This document shows positions 1 to 10,700 of a stretch of 64,000 nucleotides of DNA, one piece after another. This stretch comes from Auanema rhodensis. Taxonomy: Eukaryota; Nematoda; Chromadorea; Rhabditida; Rhabditidae. The DNA lies in contig OZ059899.1 of the NCBI GenBank assembly GCA_964057225.1, forward strand, positions 19,972,501-20,036,500, written 5' to 3'. Positions within the stretch are counted from its first letter, which is position 1, and every line of letters begins with the position of its first letter. The notes below the pieces were generated by a model, which saw nothing but the letters and a program-made list of their open reading frames with translations, was not told the origin of the DNA and searched no databases. The translations under genes and the position numbers were made by a program.

Positions 1-110
1 TAACACAGATCGACGCAGCTTAAAAATCCGCATCGAATGCACTATACTACATTGAAAAACGCTTAATACAAAAATTAGTTATGATCGTTTGAAAAAAGAT
101 GCATTAGTGT

Positions 111-138
111 ATGTTGAGTTTCCATGTACACTCAACAT
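111..138. repeat. Hairpin 1: perfect inverted repeat, 9-bp arms
   Basis: ATGTTGAGT at 111-119 is the exact reverse complement of ACTCAACAT at 130-138, around a 10-base loop TTCCATGTAC. The element recurs in every unit at the same place. By eye the arms are altered only in unit 174 (T to A at 60830) and unit 178 (G to C at 62231). The loop changes in a sublineage with A126 (units 67, 72, 75, 83, 90, 97, 113 and 159) and in unit 104. It could be a cruciform or a binding site for a dimeric protein; neither is shown. Confidence 0.85.
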
Positions 139-145
139 TGCTTCC

Positions 146-235
146 AAAAACATTTTTACAAAAATTTTTCCGAAAAATTTCAAAATAATTTCGCAAAAAG
201 TAGATGTTTTTAGATTCCTTTTTTTAAGGCAAAAA
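146..235. other. A/T-tract cluster, likely bent DNA
   Basis: Ten runs of four or more A or T lie between unit positions 146 and 235, centred near 148, 155, 162, 167, 175, 184, 197, 209, 222 and 233. The last five are spaced 11-14 bases, close to the helical repeat, and the block lies between the two hairpins. Phased A tracts are known to curve DNA and are common in satellites. Curvature here is inferred from spacing only. Confidence 0.5.
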
Positions 236-288
236 CGATGGACAATGTTATTCAACGAAAAAATTAATTCTGCAGGGTGAAAATCGAG

Positions 289-310
289 GATATAAGTGTG
301 AATTTATATC
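289..310. repeat. Hairpin 2: 9-bp arms, GTGA loop
   Basis: GATATAAGT at 289-297 pairs with positions 302-310 around the four-base loop GTGA. The right arm is ACTTATATC in B, C and D units, giving nine Watson-Crick pairs, and ATTTATATC in A units, giving one G-T pair at 296-303. Outside the stem, CGAG at 285-288 can pair with CTCG at 320-323. A competing stem can form between CGAG-ATAT at 285-293 (G289 bulged) and ATATCTCG at 316-323. If the plus strand is transcribed, the loop GUGA fits the GNRA tetraloop class. No transcription evidence is available here. Confidence 0.8.
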
Positions 311-327
311 AGTTGATATCTCGGTGC

Positions 328-378
328 ATTTTTAAGCTAGCGCAAATCTGATAACACAGATCGACGCAGCTTAAAAAT
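328..378. repeat. 51-bp nested imperfect palindrome across the unit junction
   Basis: ATTTTTAAGCT at 328-338 pairs exactly with AGCTTAAAAAT at 368-378. Inside it, A339 is bulged, GCG at 340-342 pairs with CGC at 365-367, three bases on each side are unpaired, and ATCTG at 346-350 pairs with CAGAT at 357-361 around a six-base loop. The element repeats at every junction. Variants G337, A340, A350, C332 and C9 weaken single pairs and I saw no compensating change on the other arm, so the full fold is not strictly maintained. Confidence 0.75.
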
Positions 379-3159
379 CCGCATCGAATGCACTATACTA
401 CATTGAGAAACGCTTGATACAAAAATTAGTTATGATCGTTTGAAAAAAGATGCATTAGTGTATGTTGAGTTTCCATGTACACTCAACATTGCTTCCAAAA
501 ACATTTTGACAAAAATTTTTTCAAAAAATTTCAAAATAATTTCGCAAAAAGTAAATGTTTTTAGATTCCTTTCTCCAAGGCAAAGACGATGGACAATGTT
601 ATTCAACGAAAAAATTAATTCTGCAGGGTGAAAATCGAGGATATAAGTGTGAACTTATATCAGTTGATATCTCGGTGCATTTTTAAGGTAGCGCAAATCT
701 GATAACACAGATCGACGCAGCTTAAAAATCCGCATCGAATGCACTATACTACATTGAAAAACGCTTAATACAAAAATTAGTTATGATCGTTTGAGAAAAG
801 ATGCATTAGTGTATGTTGAGTTTCCATGTACACTCAACATTGCTTCCAAAAACATTTTGACAAAAATTTTTCCGAAAAATTTCAAAATAATTTCGCAAAA
901 AGTAGATGTTTTTAGATTCCTTTTTTTAAGGCAAAAACGATGGACAATGTTATTCAACGAAAAAATTAATTCTGCAGGGTGAAAATCGAGGATATAAGTG
1001 TGAATTTATATCAGTTGATATCTCGGTGCATTTTCAAGCTAGCGCAAATCTGATAACACAGATCGACGCAGCTTAAAAATCCGCATCGAATGCACTATAC
1101 TACATTGAGAAACGCTTGATACAAAAATTAGTTATGATCGTTTGAAAAAAGATGCATTAGTGTATGTTGAGTTTCCATGTACACTCAACATTGCTTCCAA
1201 AAACATTTTTACAAAAATTTTTCCGAAAAATTTCAAAATAATTTCGCAAAAAGTAGATGTTTTTAGATTCCTTTTTTTAAGGCAAAAACGATGGACAATG
1301 TTATTCAACGAAAAAATTAATTCTGCAGGGTGAAAATCGAGGATATAAGTGTGAATTTATATCAGTTGATATCTCGGTGCATTTTCAAGCTAGCGCAAAT
1401 CTGATAACACAGATCGACGCAGCTTAAAAATCCGCATCGAATGCACTATACTACATTGAGAAACGCTTGATACAAAAATTAGTTATGATCGTTTGAAAAA
1501 AGATGCATTAGTGTATGTTGAGTTTCCATGTACACTCAACATTGCTTCCAAAAACATTTTTACAAAAATTTTTCCGAAAAATTTCAAAATAATTTCGCAA
1601 AAAGTAGATGTTTTTAGATTCCTTTTTTTAAGGCAAAAACGATGGACAATGTTATTCAACGAAAAAATTAATTCTGCAGGGTGAAAATCGAGGATATAAG
1701 TGTGAACTTATATCAGTTGATATCTCGGTGCATTTTTAAGGTAGCGCAAATCTGATAACACAGATCGACGCAGCTTAAAAATCCGCATCGAATGCACTGT
1801 ACTACATTGAAAAACGCTTAATACAAAAATTAGTTATGATCGTTTGAAAAATGATGCATTAGTGTATGTTGAGTTTCCATGTACACTCAACATTGCTTCC
1901 AAAAACATTTTGACAAAAATTTTTCCAAAAAATTTCAAAATAATTTCGCAAAAAGTAAATGTTTTTAGATTTCTTTCTCCAAGGCAAAGACGATGGACAA
2001 TGTTATTCAACGAAAAAATTAATTCTGCAGGGTGAAAATCGAGGATATAAGTGTGAATTTATATCAGTTGATATCTCGGTGCATTTTTAAGCTAGCGCAA
2101 ATCTGATAACACAGATCGACGCAGCTTAAAAATCCGCTTCGAATGCACTATACTACATTGAGAAACGCTTAACACAAAAATTAGTTATAATCGTTTGAAA
2201 AAAGATGCATTAGTGTATGTTGAGTTTCCATGTACACTCAACATTGCTTCCAAAAACATTTTGACAAAAATTTTTCCGAAAAATTTCAAAATAATTTCGC
2301 AAAAAGTAGATGTTTTTAGATTCCTTTTTTCAAGGCAAAAACGATGGACAAAGTTATTCAACGAAAAAATTAATTCTGCAGGGTGAAAATCGAGGATATA
2401 AGTGTGAACTTATATCAGTTGATATCTCGGTGCATTTTTAAGCTAGCGCAAATCTGATAACACAGATCGACGCAGCTTAAAAATCCGCATCGAATGCACT
2501 ATACAACATTGAGAAACGCTTAACACAAAAATTAGTTATAATCGTTTGAAAAATGATGCATTAGTGTATGTTGAGTTTCCATGTACACTCAACATTGCTT
2601 CCAAAAACATTTTGACAAAAATTTTTCCGGAAAATTTCGAAATAATTTCGCAAAAAGTAGATGTTTTCAGATTCCTTTTTTCAAGGCAAAGACGATGGAC
2701 ATTGTTATTCAACGAAAAAATTGATTCTGCAGGGTGAAAATCGAGGATATAAGTGTGAACTTATATCAGTTGATATCTCGGTGCATTTTTAAGCTAGCGC
2801 AAATCTGATAACACAGCTCGACGCAGCTTAAAAATCCGCATCGAATGCACTATACTACATTGAAAAACGCTTAATTCAAAAATTAGTTATGATCGTTTGA
2901 AAAATGATGCATTAGTGTATGTTGAGTTTCCATGTACACTCAACATTGCATCCAAAAACATTTTTACAAAAATTTTTCCGAAAAATTTCAAAATAATTTC
3001 GCAAAAAGTAGATGTTTTTAGATTCCTTTTTTTAAGGCAAAAACGATGGACAATGTTATTCAACGAAAAAATTAATTCTGCAGGGTGAAAATCGAGGATA
3101 TAAGTGTGAATTTATATCAGTTGATATCTCGGTGCATTTTCAAGCTAGCGCAAATCTGA

Positions 3160-3510
3160 TAACACAGATCGACGCAGCTTAAAAATCCGCATCGAATGCA
3201 CTATACTACATTGAGAAACGCTTGATACAAAAATTAGTTATGATCGTTTGAAAAAAGATGCATTAGTGTATGTTGAGTTTCCATGTACACTCAACATTGC
3301 TTCCAAAAACATTTTTACAAAAATTTTTCCGAAAAATTTCAAAATAATTTCGCAAAAAGTAGATGTTTTTAGATTCCTTTTTTTAAGGCAAAAACGATGG
3401 ACAATGTAATTCAACGAAAAAATTAATTCTGCAGGGTGAAAATCGAGGATATAAGTGTGAATTTATATCAGTTGATATCTCGGTGCATTTTTAAGCTAGC
3501 GCAAATCTGA
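3160..3510 (+). repeat. Unit 10, type A with a private T to A change
   Basis: An ordinary type A unit except for A at 3408, where all other A units have T (ACAATGTAAT instead of ACAATGTTAT). The change is not seen elsewhere in the window, so it is recent or was never copied. Length is the normal 351 bp. Confidence 0.8.
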
Positions 3511-3861
3511 TAACACAGATCGACGCAGCTTAAAAATCCGCATCGAATGCACTATACTACATTGAGAAACGCTTGATACAAAAATTAGTTATGATCGTTT
3601 GAAAAAAGATGCATTAGTGTATGTTGAGTTTCCATGTACACTCAACATTGCTTCCAAAAACATTTTGACAAAAATTTTTTCAAAAAATTTCAAAATAATT
3701 TCGCAAAAAGTAAATGTTTTTAGATTCCTTTCTCCAAGGCAAAGACGATGGACAATGTTATTCAACGAAAAAATTAATTCTGCAGGGTGAAAATCGAGGA
3801 TATAAGTGTGAACTTATATCAGTTGATATCTCGGTGCATTTTTAAGGTAGCGCAAATCTGA

Positions 3862-4211
3862 TAACACAGATCGACGCAGCTTAAAAATCCGCATCGAATG
3901 CACTATACTACATTGAAAAACGCTTATACAAAAATTAGTTATGATCGTTTGAAAAAAGATGCATTAGTGTATGTTGAGTTTCCATGTACACTCAACATTG
4001 CTTCCAAAAACATTTTGACAAAAATTTTTCCGAAAAATTTCAAAATAATTTCGCAAAAAGTAGATGTTTTTAGATTCCTTTTTTCAAGGCAAAGACGATG
4101 GACATTGTTATTCAACGAAAAAATTGATTCTGCAGGGTGAAAATCGAGGATATAAGTGTGAACTTATATCAGTTGATATCTCGGTGCATTTTTAAGCTAG
4201 CGCAAATCTGA
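3862..4211 (+). repeat. Unit 12, 350-bp length variant
   Basis: A type C unit missing one A in its head: CGCTTATAC near 3921-3929 where other units read CGCTTAATAC. The deletion is private to this unit. Its only side effect is to join an upstream ATG at 3898 to the long open frame, giving a chance 80-codon frame to 4140. Confidence 0.85.
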
Positions 4212-4561
4212 TAACACAGCTCGACGCAGCTTAAAAATCCGCATCGAATGCACTATACTACATTGAAAAACGCTTAATTCAAAAATTAGTTATGATCGTT
4301 TGAAAAATGATGCATTAGTGTATGTTGAGTTTCCATGTACACTCAACATTGCATCCAAAAACATTTTTACAAAAATTTTTCCGAAAAATTTCAAAATAAT
4401 TTCGCAAAAAGTAGATGTTTTTAGATTCCTTTTTTAAGGCAAAAACGATGGACAATGTTATTCAACGAAAAAATTAATTCTGCAGGGTGAAAATCGAGGA
4501 TATAAGTGTGAATTTATATCAGTTGATATCTCGGTGCATTTTCAAGCTAGCGCAAATCTGA
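4212..4561 (+). repeat. Unit 13, 350-bp length variant
   Basis: A type A unit with T97 and one T missing from the run after GATTCC (six T instead of seven, near 4431-4436). It carries the C9, T68 and A142 variants shared with units 9, 24, 36, 46 and 56, so it belongs to that lineage and lost the T afterwards. Slippage in a homopolymer, or an assembly error there, would explain it. Confidence 0.8.
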
Positions 4562-4912
4562 TAACACAGATCGACGCAGCTTAAAAATCCGCATCGAATG
4601 CACTATACTACATTGAGAAACGCTTGATACAAAAATTAGTTATGATCGTTTGAAAAAAGATGCATTAGTGTATGTTGAGTTTCCATGTACACTCAACATT
4701 GCTTCCAAAAACATTTTGACAAAAATTTTTCCAAAAAATTTCAAAATAATTTCGCAAAAAGTAAATGTTTTTAGATTCCTTTCTCCAAGGCAAAGACGAT
4801 GGACAATGTTATTCAACGAAAAAATTAATTCTGCAGGGTGAAAATCGAGGATATAAGTGTGAACTTATATCAGTTGATATCTCGGTGCATTTTTAAGCTA
4901 GCGCAAATCTGA
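4562..4912 (+). repeat. Unit 14, reference monomer, type B
   Basis: Representative of type B. Relative to unit 1 it carries G56 and G65 in the head, G157, A172 (CCAAAA instead of CCGAAA), A203, and a T-run broken by C222, C224 and C225, plus G234 and C303. It keeps A245 and A266 like type A. Type B usually follows A and is usually followed by C. A subvariant with T171 as well as A172 (TTTTTTCAAAAA) is seen only in units 2, 11 and 16. A subvariant with an AAG in place of ATG at 245-247 is seen in units 130, 137, 143, 147, 161, 166, 175 and 181. Confidence 0.9.
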
Positions 4913-6316
4913 TAACACAGATCGACGCAGCTTAAAAATCCGCATCGAATGCACTATACTACATTGAAAAACGCTTAATACAAAAATTAGTTATGATCGT
5001 TTGAAAAAAGATGCATTAGTGTATGTTGAGTTTCCATGTACACTCAACATTGCTTCCAAAAACATTTTTACAAAAATTTTTCCGAAAAATTTCAAAATAA
5101 TTTCGCAAAAAGTAGATGTTTTTAGATTCCTTTTTTTAAGGCAAAAACGATGGACAATGTTATTCAACGAAAAAATTAATTCTGCAGGGTGAAAATCGAG
5201 GATATAAGTGTGAATTTATATCAGTTGATATCTCGGTGCATTTTTAAGCTAGCGCAAATCTGATAACACAGATCGACGCAGCTTAAAAATCCGCATCGAA
5301 TGCACTATACTACATTGAGAAACGCTTGATACAAAAATTAGTTATGATCGTTTGAAAAAAGATGCATTAGTGTATGTTGAGTTTCCATGTACACTCAACA
5401 TTGCTTCCAAAAACATTTTGACAAAAATTTTTTCAAAAAATTTCAAAATAATTTCGCAAAAAGTAAATGTTTTTAGATTCCTTTCTCCAAGGCAAAGACG
5501 ATGGACAATGTTATTCAACGAAAAAATTAATTCTGCAGGGTGAAAATCGAGGATATAAGTGTGAACTTATATCAGTTGATATCTCGGTGCATTTTTAAGG
5601 TAGCGCAAATCTGATAACACAGATCGACGCAGCTTAAAAATCCGCATCGAATGCACTATACTACATTGAAAAACGCTTAATACAAAAATTAGTTATGATC
5701 GTTTGAGAAAAGATGCATTAGTGTATGTTGAGTTTCCATGTACACTCAACATTGCTTCCAAAAACATTTTGACAAAAATTTTTCCGAAAAATTTCAAAAT
5801 AATTTCGCAAAAAGTAGATGTTTTTAGATTCCTTTTTTCAAGGCAAAGACGATGGACATTGTTATTCAACGAAAAAATTGATTCTGCAGGGTGAAAATCG
5901 AGGATATAAGTGTGAACTTATATCAGTTGATATCTCGGTGCATTTTTAAGCTAGCGCAAATCTAATAACACAGATCGACGCAGCTTAAAAATCCGCATCG
6001 AATGCACTATACAACATTGAGAAACGCTTAACACAAAAATTAGTTATGATCGTTTGAAAAATGATGCATTAGTGTATGTTGAGTTTCCATGTACACTCAA
6101 CATTGGTTCCAAAAACATTTTGAGAAAAATTTTTCCGAAAAATTTCGAAATAATTTCGCAAAAAGTAGATGTTTTCAGATTCCTTTTTTCAAGGCAAAGA
6201 CGATGGACATTGTTATTCAACGAAAAAATTGATTCTGCAGGGTGAAAATCGAGGATATAAGTGTGAACTTATATCAGTTGATATCTCGGTGCATTTTTAA
6301 GGTAGCGTAAATCTGA

Positions 6317-6667
6317 TAACACAGATCGACGCAGCTTAAAAATCCGCATCGAATGCACTATACTACATTGAAAAACGCTTAATACAAAAATTAGTTATGA
6401 TCGTTTGAAAAAAGATGCATTAGTGTATGTTGAGTTTCCATGTACACTCAACATTGCTTCCAAAAACATTTTGACAAAAATTTTTCCGAAAAATTTCAAA
6501 ATAATTTCGCAAAAAGTAGATGTTTTTAGATTCCTTTTTTCAAGGCAAAGACGATGGACATTGTTATTCAACGAAAAAATTGATTCTGCAGGGTGAAAAT
6601 CGAGGATATAAGTGTGAACTTATATCAGTTGATATCTCGGTGCATTTTTAAGCTAGCGCAAATCTAA
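6317..6667 (+). repeat. Unit 19, reference monomer, type C
   Basis: Representative of type C. Its head matches type A (A56, A65, T67), but the body carries G157, C225, G234, T245, G266 and C303, while A97 and A182 are retained. Its tail commonly has A350 in place of G350, and the next unit then has the type D head. Type C is common in units 12-100 and rare in the right third of the window. Confidence 0.9.
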
Positions 6668-7720
6668 TAACACAGATCGACGCAGCTTAAAAATCCGCAT
6701 CGAATGCACTATACAACATTGAGAAACGCTTAACACAAAAATTAGTTATGATCGTTTGAAAAAAGATGCATTAGTGTATGTTGAGTTTCCATGTACACTC
6801 AACATTGGTTCCAAAAACATTTTGACAAAAATTTTTCCGAAAAATTTCAAAATAATTTCGCAAAAAGTAGATGTTTTTAGATTCCTTTTTTTAAGGCAAA
6901 AACGATGGACAATGTTATTCAACGAAAAAATTAATTCTGCAGGGTGAAAATCGAGGATATAAGTGTGAATTTATATCAGTTGATATCTCGGTGCATTTTC
7001 AAGCTAGCGCAAATCTGATAACACAGATCGACGCAGCTTAAAAATCCGCATCGAATGCACTATACTACATTGAGAAACGCTTGATACAAAAATTAGTTAT
7101 GATCGTTTGAAAAAAGATGCATTAGTGTATGTTGAGTTTCCATGTACACTCAACATTGCTTCCAAAAACATTTTTACAAAAATTTTTCCGAAAAATTTCA
7201 AAATAATTTCGCAAAAAGTAGATGTTTTTAGATTCCTTTTTTTAAGGCAAAAACGATGGACAATGTTATTCAACGAAAAAATTAATTCTGCAGGGTGAAA
7301 ATCGAGGATATAAGTGTGAATTTATATCAGTTGATATCTCGGTGCATTTTCAAGCTAGCGCAAATCTGATAACACAGATCGACGCAGCTTAAAAATCCGC
7401 ATCGAATGCACTATACTACATTGAGAAACGCTTGATACAAAAATTAGTTATGATCGTTTGAAAAAAGATGCATTAGTGTATGTTGAGTTTCCATGTACAC
7501 TCAACATTGCTTCCAAAAACATTTTTACAAAAATTTTTCCGAAAAATTTCAAAATAATTTCGCAAAAAGTAGATGTTTTTAGATTCCTTTTTTTAAGGCA
7601 AAAACGATGGACAATGTTATTCAACGAAAAAATTAATTCTGCAGGGTGAAAATCGAGGATATAAGTGTGAACTTATATCAGTTGATATCTCGGTGCATTT
7701 TTAAGGTAGCGCAAATCTGA

Positions 7721-10700
7721 TAACACAGATCGACGCAGCTTAAAAATCCGCATCGAATGCACTATACAACATTGAGAAACGCTTAACACAAAAATTAGTT
7801 ATAATCGTTTGAAAAATGATGCATTAGTGTATGTTGAGTTTCCATGTACACTCAACATTGCTTCCAAAAACATTTTGACAAAAATTTTTCCGGAAAATTT
7901 CGAAATAATTTCGCAAAAAGTAGATGTTTTCAGATTCCTTTTTTCAAGGCAAAGACGATGGACATTGTTATTCAACGAAAAAATTGATTCTGCAGGGTGA
8001 AAATCGAGGATATAAGTGTGAACTTATATCAGTTGATATCTCGGTGCATTTTTAAGCTAGCGCAAATCTGATAACACAGCTCGACGCAGCTTAAAAATCC
8101 GCATCGAATGCACTATACTACATTGAAAAACGCTTAATTCAAAAATTAGTTATGATCGTTTGAAAAATGATGCATTAGTGTATGTTGAGTTTCCATGTAC
8201 ACTCAACATTGCATCCAAAAACATTTTTACAAAAATTTTTCCGAAAAATTTCAAAATAATTTCGCAAAAAGTAGATGTTTTTAGATTCCTTTTTTTAAGG
8301 CAAAAACGATGGACAATGTTATTCAACGAAAAAATTAATTCTGCAGGGTGAAAATCGAGGATATAAGTGTGAATTTATATCAGTTGATATCTCGGTGCAT
8401 TTTCAAGCTAGCGCAAATCTGATAACACAGATCGACGCAGCTTAAAAATCCGCATCGAATGCACTATACTACATTGAGAAACGCTTGATACAAAAATTAG
8501 TTATGATCGTTTGAAAAAAGATGCATTAGTGTATGTTGAGTTTCCATGTACACTCAACATTGCTTCCAAAAACATTTTGACAAAAATTTTTCCAAAAAAT
8601 TTCAAAATAATTTCGCAAAAAGTAAATGTTTTTAGATTCCTTTCTCCAAGGCAAAGACGATGGACAATGTTATTCAACGAAAAAATTAATTCTGCAGGGT
8701 GAAAATCGAGGATATAAGTGTGAACTTATATCAGTTGATATCTCGGTGCATTTTTAAGGTAGCGCAAATCTGATAACACAGATCGACGCAGCTTAAAAAT
8801 CCGCATCGAATGCACTATACTACATTGAAAAACGCTTAATACAAAAATTAGTTATGATCGTTTGAAAAAAGATGCATTAGTGTATGTTGAGTTTCCATGT
8901 ACACTCAACATTGCTTCCAAAAACATTTTGACAAAAATTTTTCCGAAAAATTTCAAAATAATTTCGCAAAAAGTAGATGTTTTTAGATTCCTTTTTTCAA
9001 GGCAAAGACGATGGACATTGTTATTCAACGGAAAAATTGATTCTGCAGGGTGAAAATCGAGGATATAAGTGTGAACTTATATCAGTTGATATCTCGGTGC
9101 ATTTTTAAGCTAGCGCAAATCTAATAACACAGATCGACGCAGCTTAAAAATCCGCATCGAATGCACTATACAACATTGAGAAACGCTTAACACAAAAATT
9201 AGTTATGATCGTTTGAAAAATGATGCATTAGTGTATGTTGAGTTTCCATGTACACTCAACATTGGTTCCAAAAACATTTTGAGAAAAATTTTTCCGAAAA
9301 ATTTCGAAATAATTTCGCAAAAAGTAGATGTTTTCAGATTCCTTTTTTCAAGGCAAAGACGATGGACATTGTTATTCAACGAAAAAATTGATTCTGCAGG
9401 GTGAAAATCGAGGATATAAGTGTGAACTTATATCAGTTGATATCTCGGTGCATTTTTAAGGTAGCGCAAATCTGATAACACAGATCGACGCAGCTTAAAA
9501 ATCCGCATCGAATGCACTATACTACATTGAAAAACGCTTAATACAAAAATTAGTTATGATCGTTTGAAAAAAGATGCATTAGTGTATGTTGAGTTTCCAT
9601 GTACACTCAACATTGCTTCCAAAAACATTTTGACAAAAATTTTTCCGAAAAATTTCAAAATAATTTCGCAAAAAGTAGATGTTTTTAGTTTCCTTTTTTC
9701 AAGGCAAAGACGATGGACATTGTTATTCAACGAAAAAATTGATTCTGCAGGGTGAAAATCGAGGATATAAGTGTGAACTTATATCAGTTGATATCTCGGT
9801 GCATTTTTAAGCTAGCGCAAATCCAATAACACAGATCGACGCAGCTTAAAAATCCGCATCGAATGCACTATACAACATTGAGAAACGCTTAACACAAAAA
9901 TAAGTTATGATCGTTTGAAAAATGATGCATTAGTGTATGTTGAGTTTCCATGTACACTCAACATTGGTTCCAAAAACATTTTGACAAAAATTTTTCCGAA
10001 AAATTTCGAAATAATTTCGCAAAAAGTAGATGTTTTCAGATTCCTTTTTTCAAGGCAAAGACGATGGACATTGTTATTCAACGAAAAAATTGATTCTGCA
10101 GGGTGAAAATCGAGGATATAAGTGTGAACTTATATCAGTTGATATCTCGGTGCATTTTTAAGCTAACGCAAATCTAATAACACAGATCGACGCAGCTTAA
10201 AAATCCGCATCGAATGCACTATACAACATTGAGAAACGCTTAATACAAAAATAAGTTATAATCGTTTGAAAAATGATGCATTAGTGTATGTTGAGTTTCC
10301 ATGTACACTCAACATTGCTTCCAAAAACATTTTGACAAAAATTTTTCCGAAAAATTTCGGAATAATTTCGCAAAAAGTAGATGTTTTCAGATTCCTTTTT
10401 TCAAGGCAAAGACGATGGACATTGTTATTCAACGAAAAAATTGATTCTGCAGGGTGAAAATCGAGGATATAAGTGTGAACTTATATCAGTTGATATCTCG
10501 GTGCATTTTTAAGCTAGCGCAAATCCAATAACACAGATCGACGCAGCTTAAAAATCCGCATCGAATGCACTATACAACATTGAGAAACGCTTAACACAAA
10601 AATAAGTTATGATCGTTTGAAAAATGATGCATTAGTGTATGTTGAGTTTCCATGTACACTCAACATTGCTTCCAAAAACATTTTTACAAAAATTTTTCCG

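Larger units (their letters stand above)
1..351 (+). repeat. Unit 1, reference monomer, type A
   Basis: Used here as the coordinate frame for all units. It holds 108 G+C of 351 bases and 13 CpG. Landmarks: perfect hairpin 111-138; cluster of A and T tracts 146-235; PstI site 270-275; perfect or wobble hairpin 289-310; EcoRV site 315-320; left arm of the junction palindrome 328-350 with its right arm in unit 2. Type A is marked by T157, an unbroken seven-T run at 219-225, A234, A245, A266 and T303. The starting point is arbitrary because a tandem array has no natural first base. Confidence 0.95.
1..7720 (+). repeat. Left block, units 1-22: mixed A/B-rich
   Basis: Unit types in order: 1 A, 2 B (T171), 3 C/A hybrid, 4 A, 5 A, 6 B with T97, 7 mosaic, 8 D (G174), 9 A with T97, 10 A, 11 B (T171), 12 C, 13 A with T97, 14 B, 15 A, 16 B (T171), 17 C, 18 D (G141), 19 C, 20 D/A hybrid, 21 A, 22 A. 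Junction variant G337 (AAGGTAGC) is frequent here. Units 1-3 resemble 15-17, fourteen units away. Units 3 and 17 share G93, and units 2, 11 and 16 share T171, marking old duplications. Two of the four length variants lie here. Confidence 0.8.

Noticed and set aside
165-200. CENP-B box
   Set aside because: TTCG followed by A at the right spacing is present near 190-200, but the CGGG half is missing. In D units the reverse-strand match is out of register by one base.
134-249. AACATTG at 134-140 and CAATGTT at 243-249 as terminal inverted repeats of a small mobile element
   Set aside because: Only seven bases, lost in C and D units (T245), no target-site duplication, and the interval is not variable in presence.
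89-280. A 63-codon open frame recurring in almost every unit on the plus strand
   Set aside because: It begins at TTG, has no ATG near its start, and simply lies in a stop-free stretch (56-280) of a repeated A+T-rich unit. Most type differences alter amino acids, frameshifts occur in units 13, 134 and 141, and a stop occurs in unit 10. I see no domain or promoter. 182 small genes is not a sensible reading.
289-297. TATA-box promoter at GATATAAG
   Set aside because: The motif is part of a hairpin arm, short, and expected by chance in 69% A+T sequence; no other promoter element or gene is near.
1-351. Origin of the 351-bp unit from two duplicated ~175-bp halves
   Set aside because: The two hairpins sit half a unit apart, but their arms match at only about four of nine bases and I saw no extended similarity between the halves.
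328-378. Hammerhead ribozyme, as found in some satellite DNAs
   Set aside because: CTGATAACA resembles the CUGAUGA core, but the required CUGAUGA and correctly placed GAAA between stems are absent on both strands.
3898-4140. An 80-codon ATG-initiated frame in unit 12
   Set aside because: It exists only because a one-base deletion in the unit head joins an upstream ATG to the common open frame. No other unit has it.
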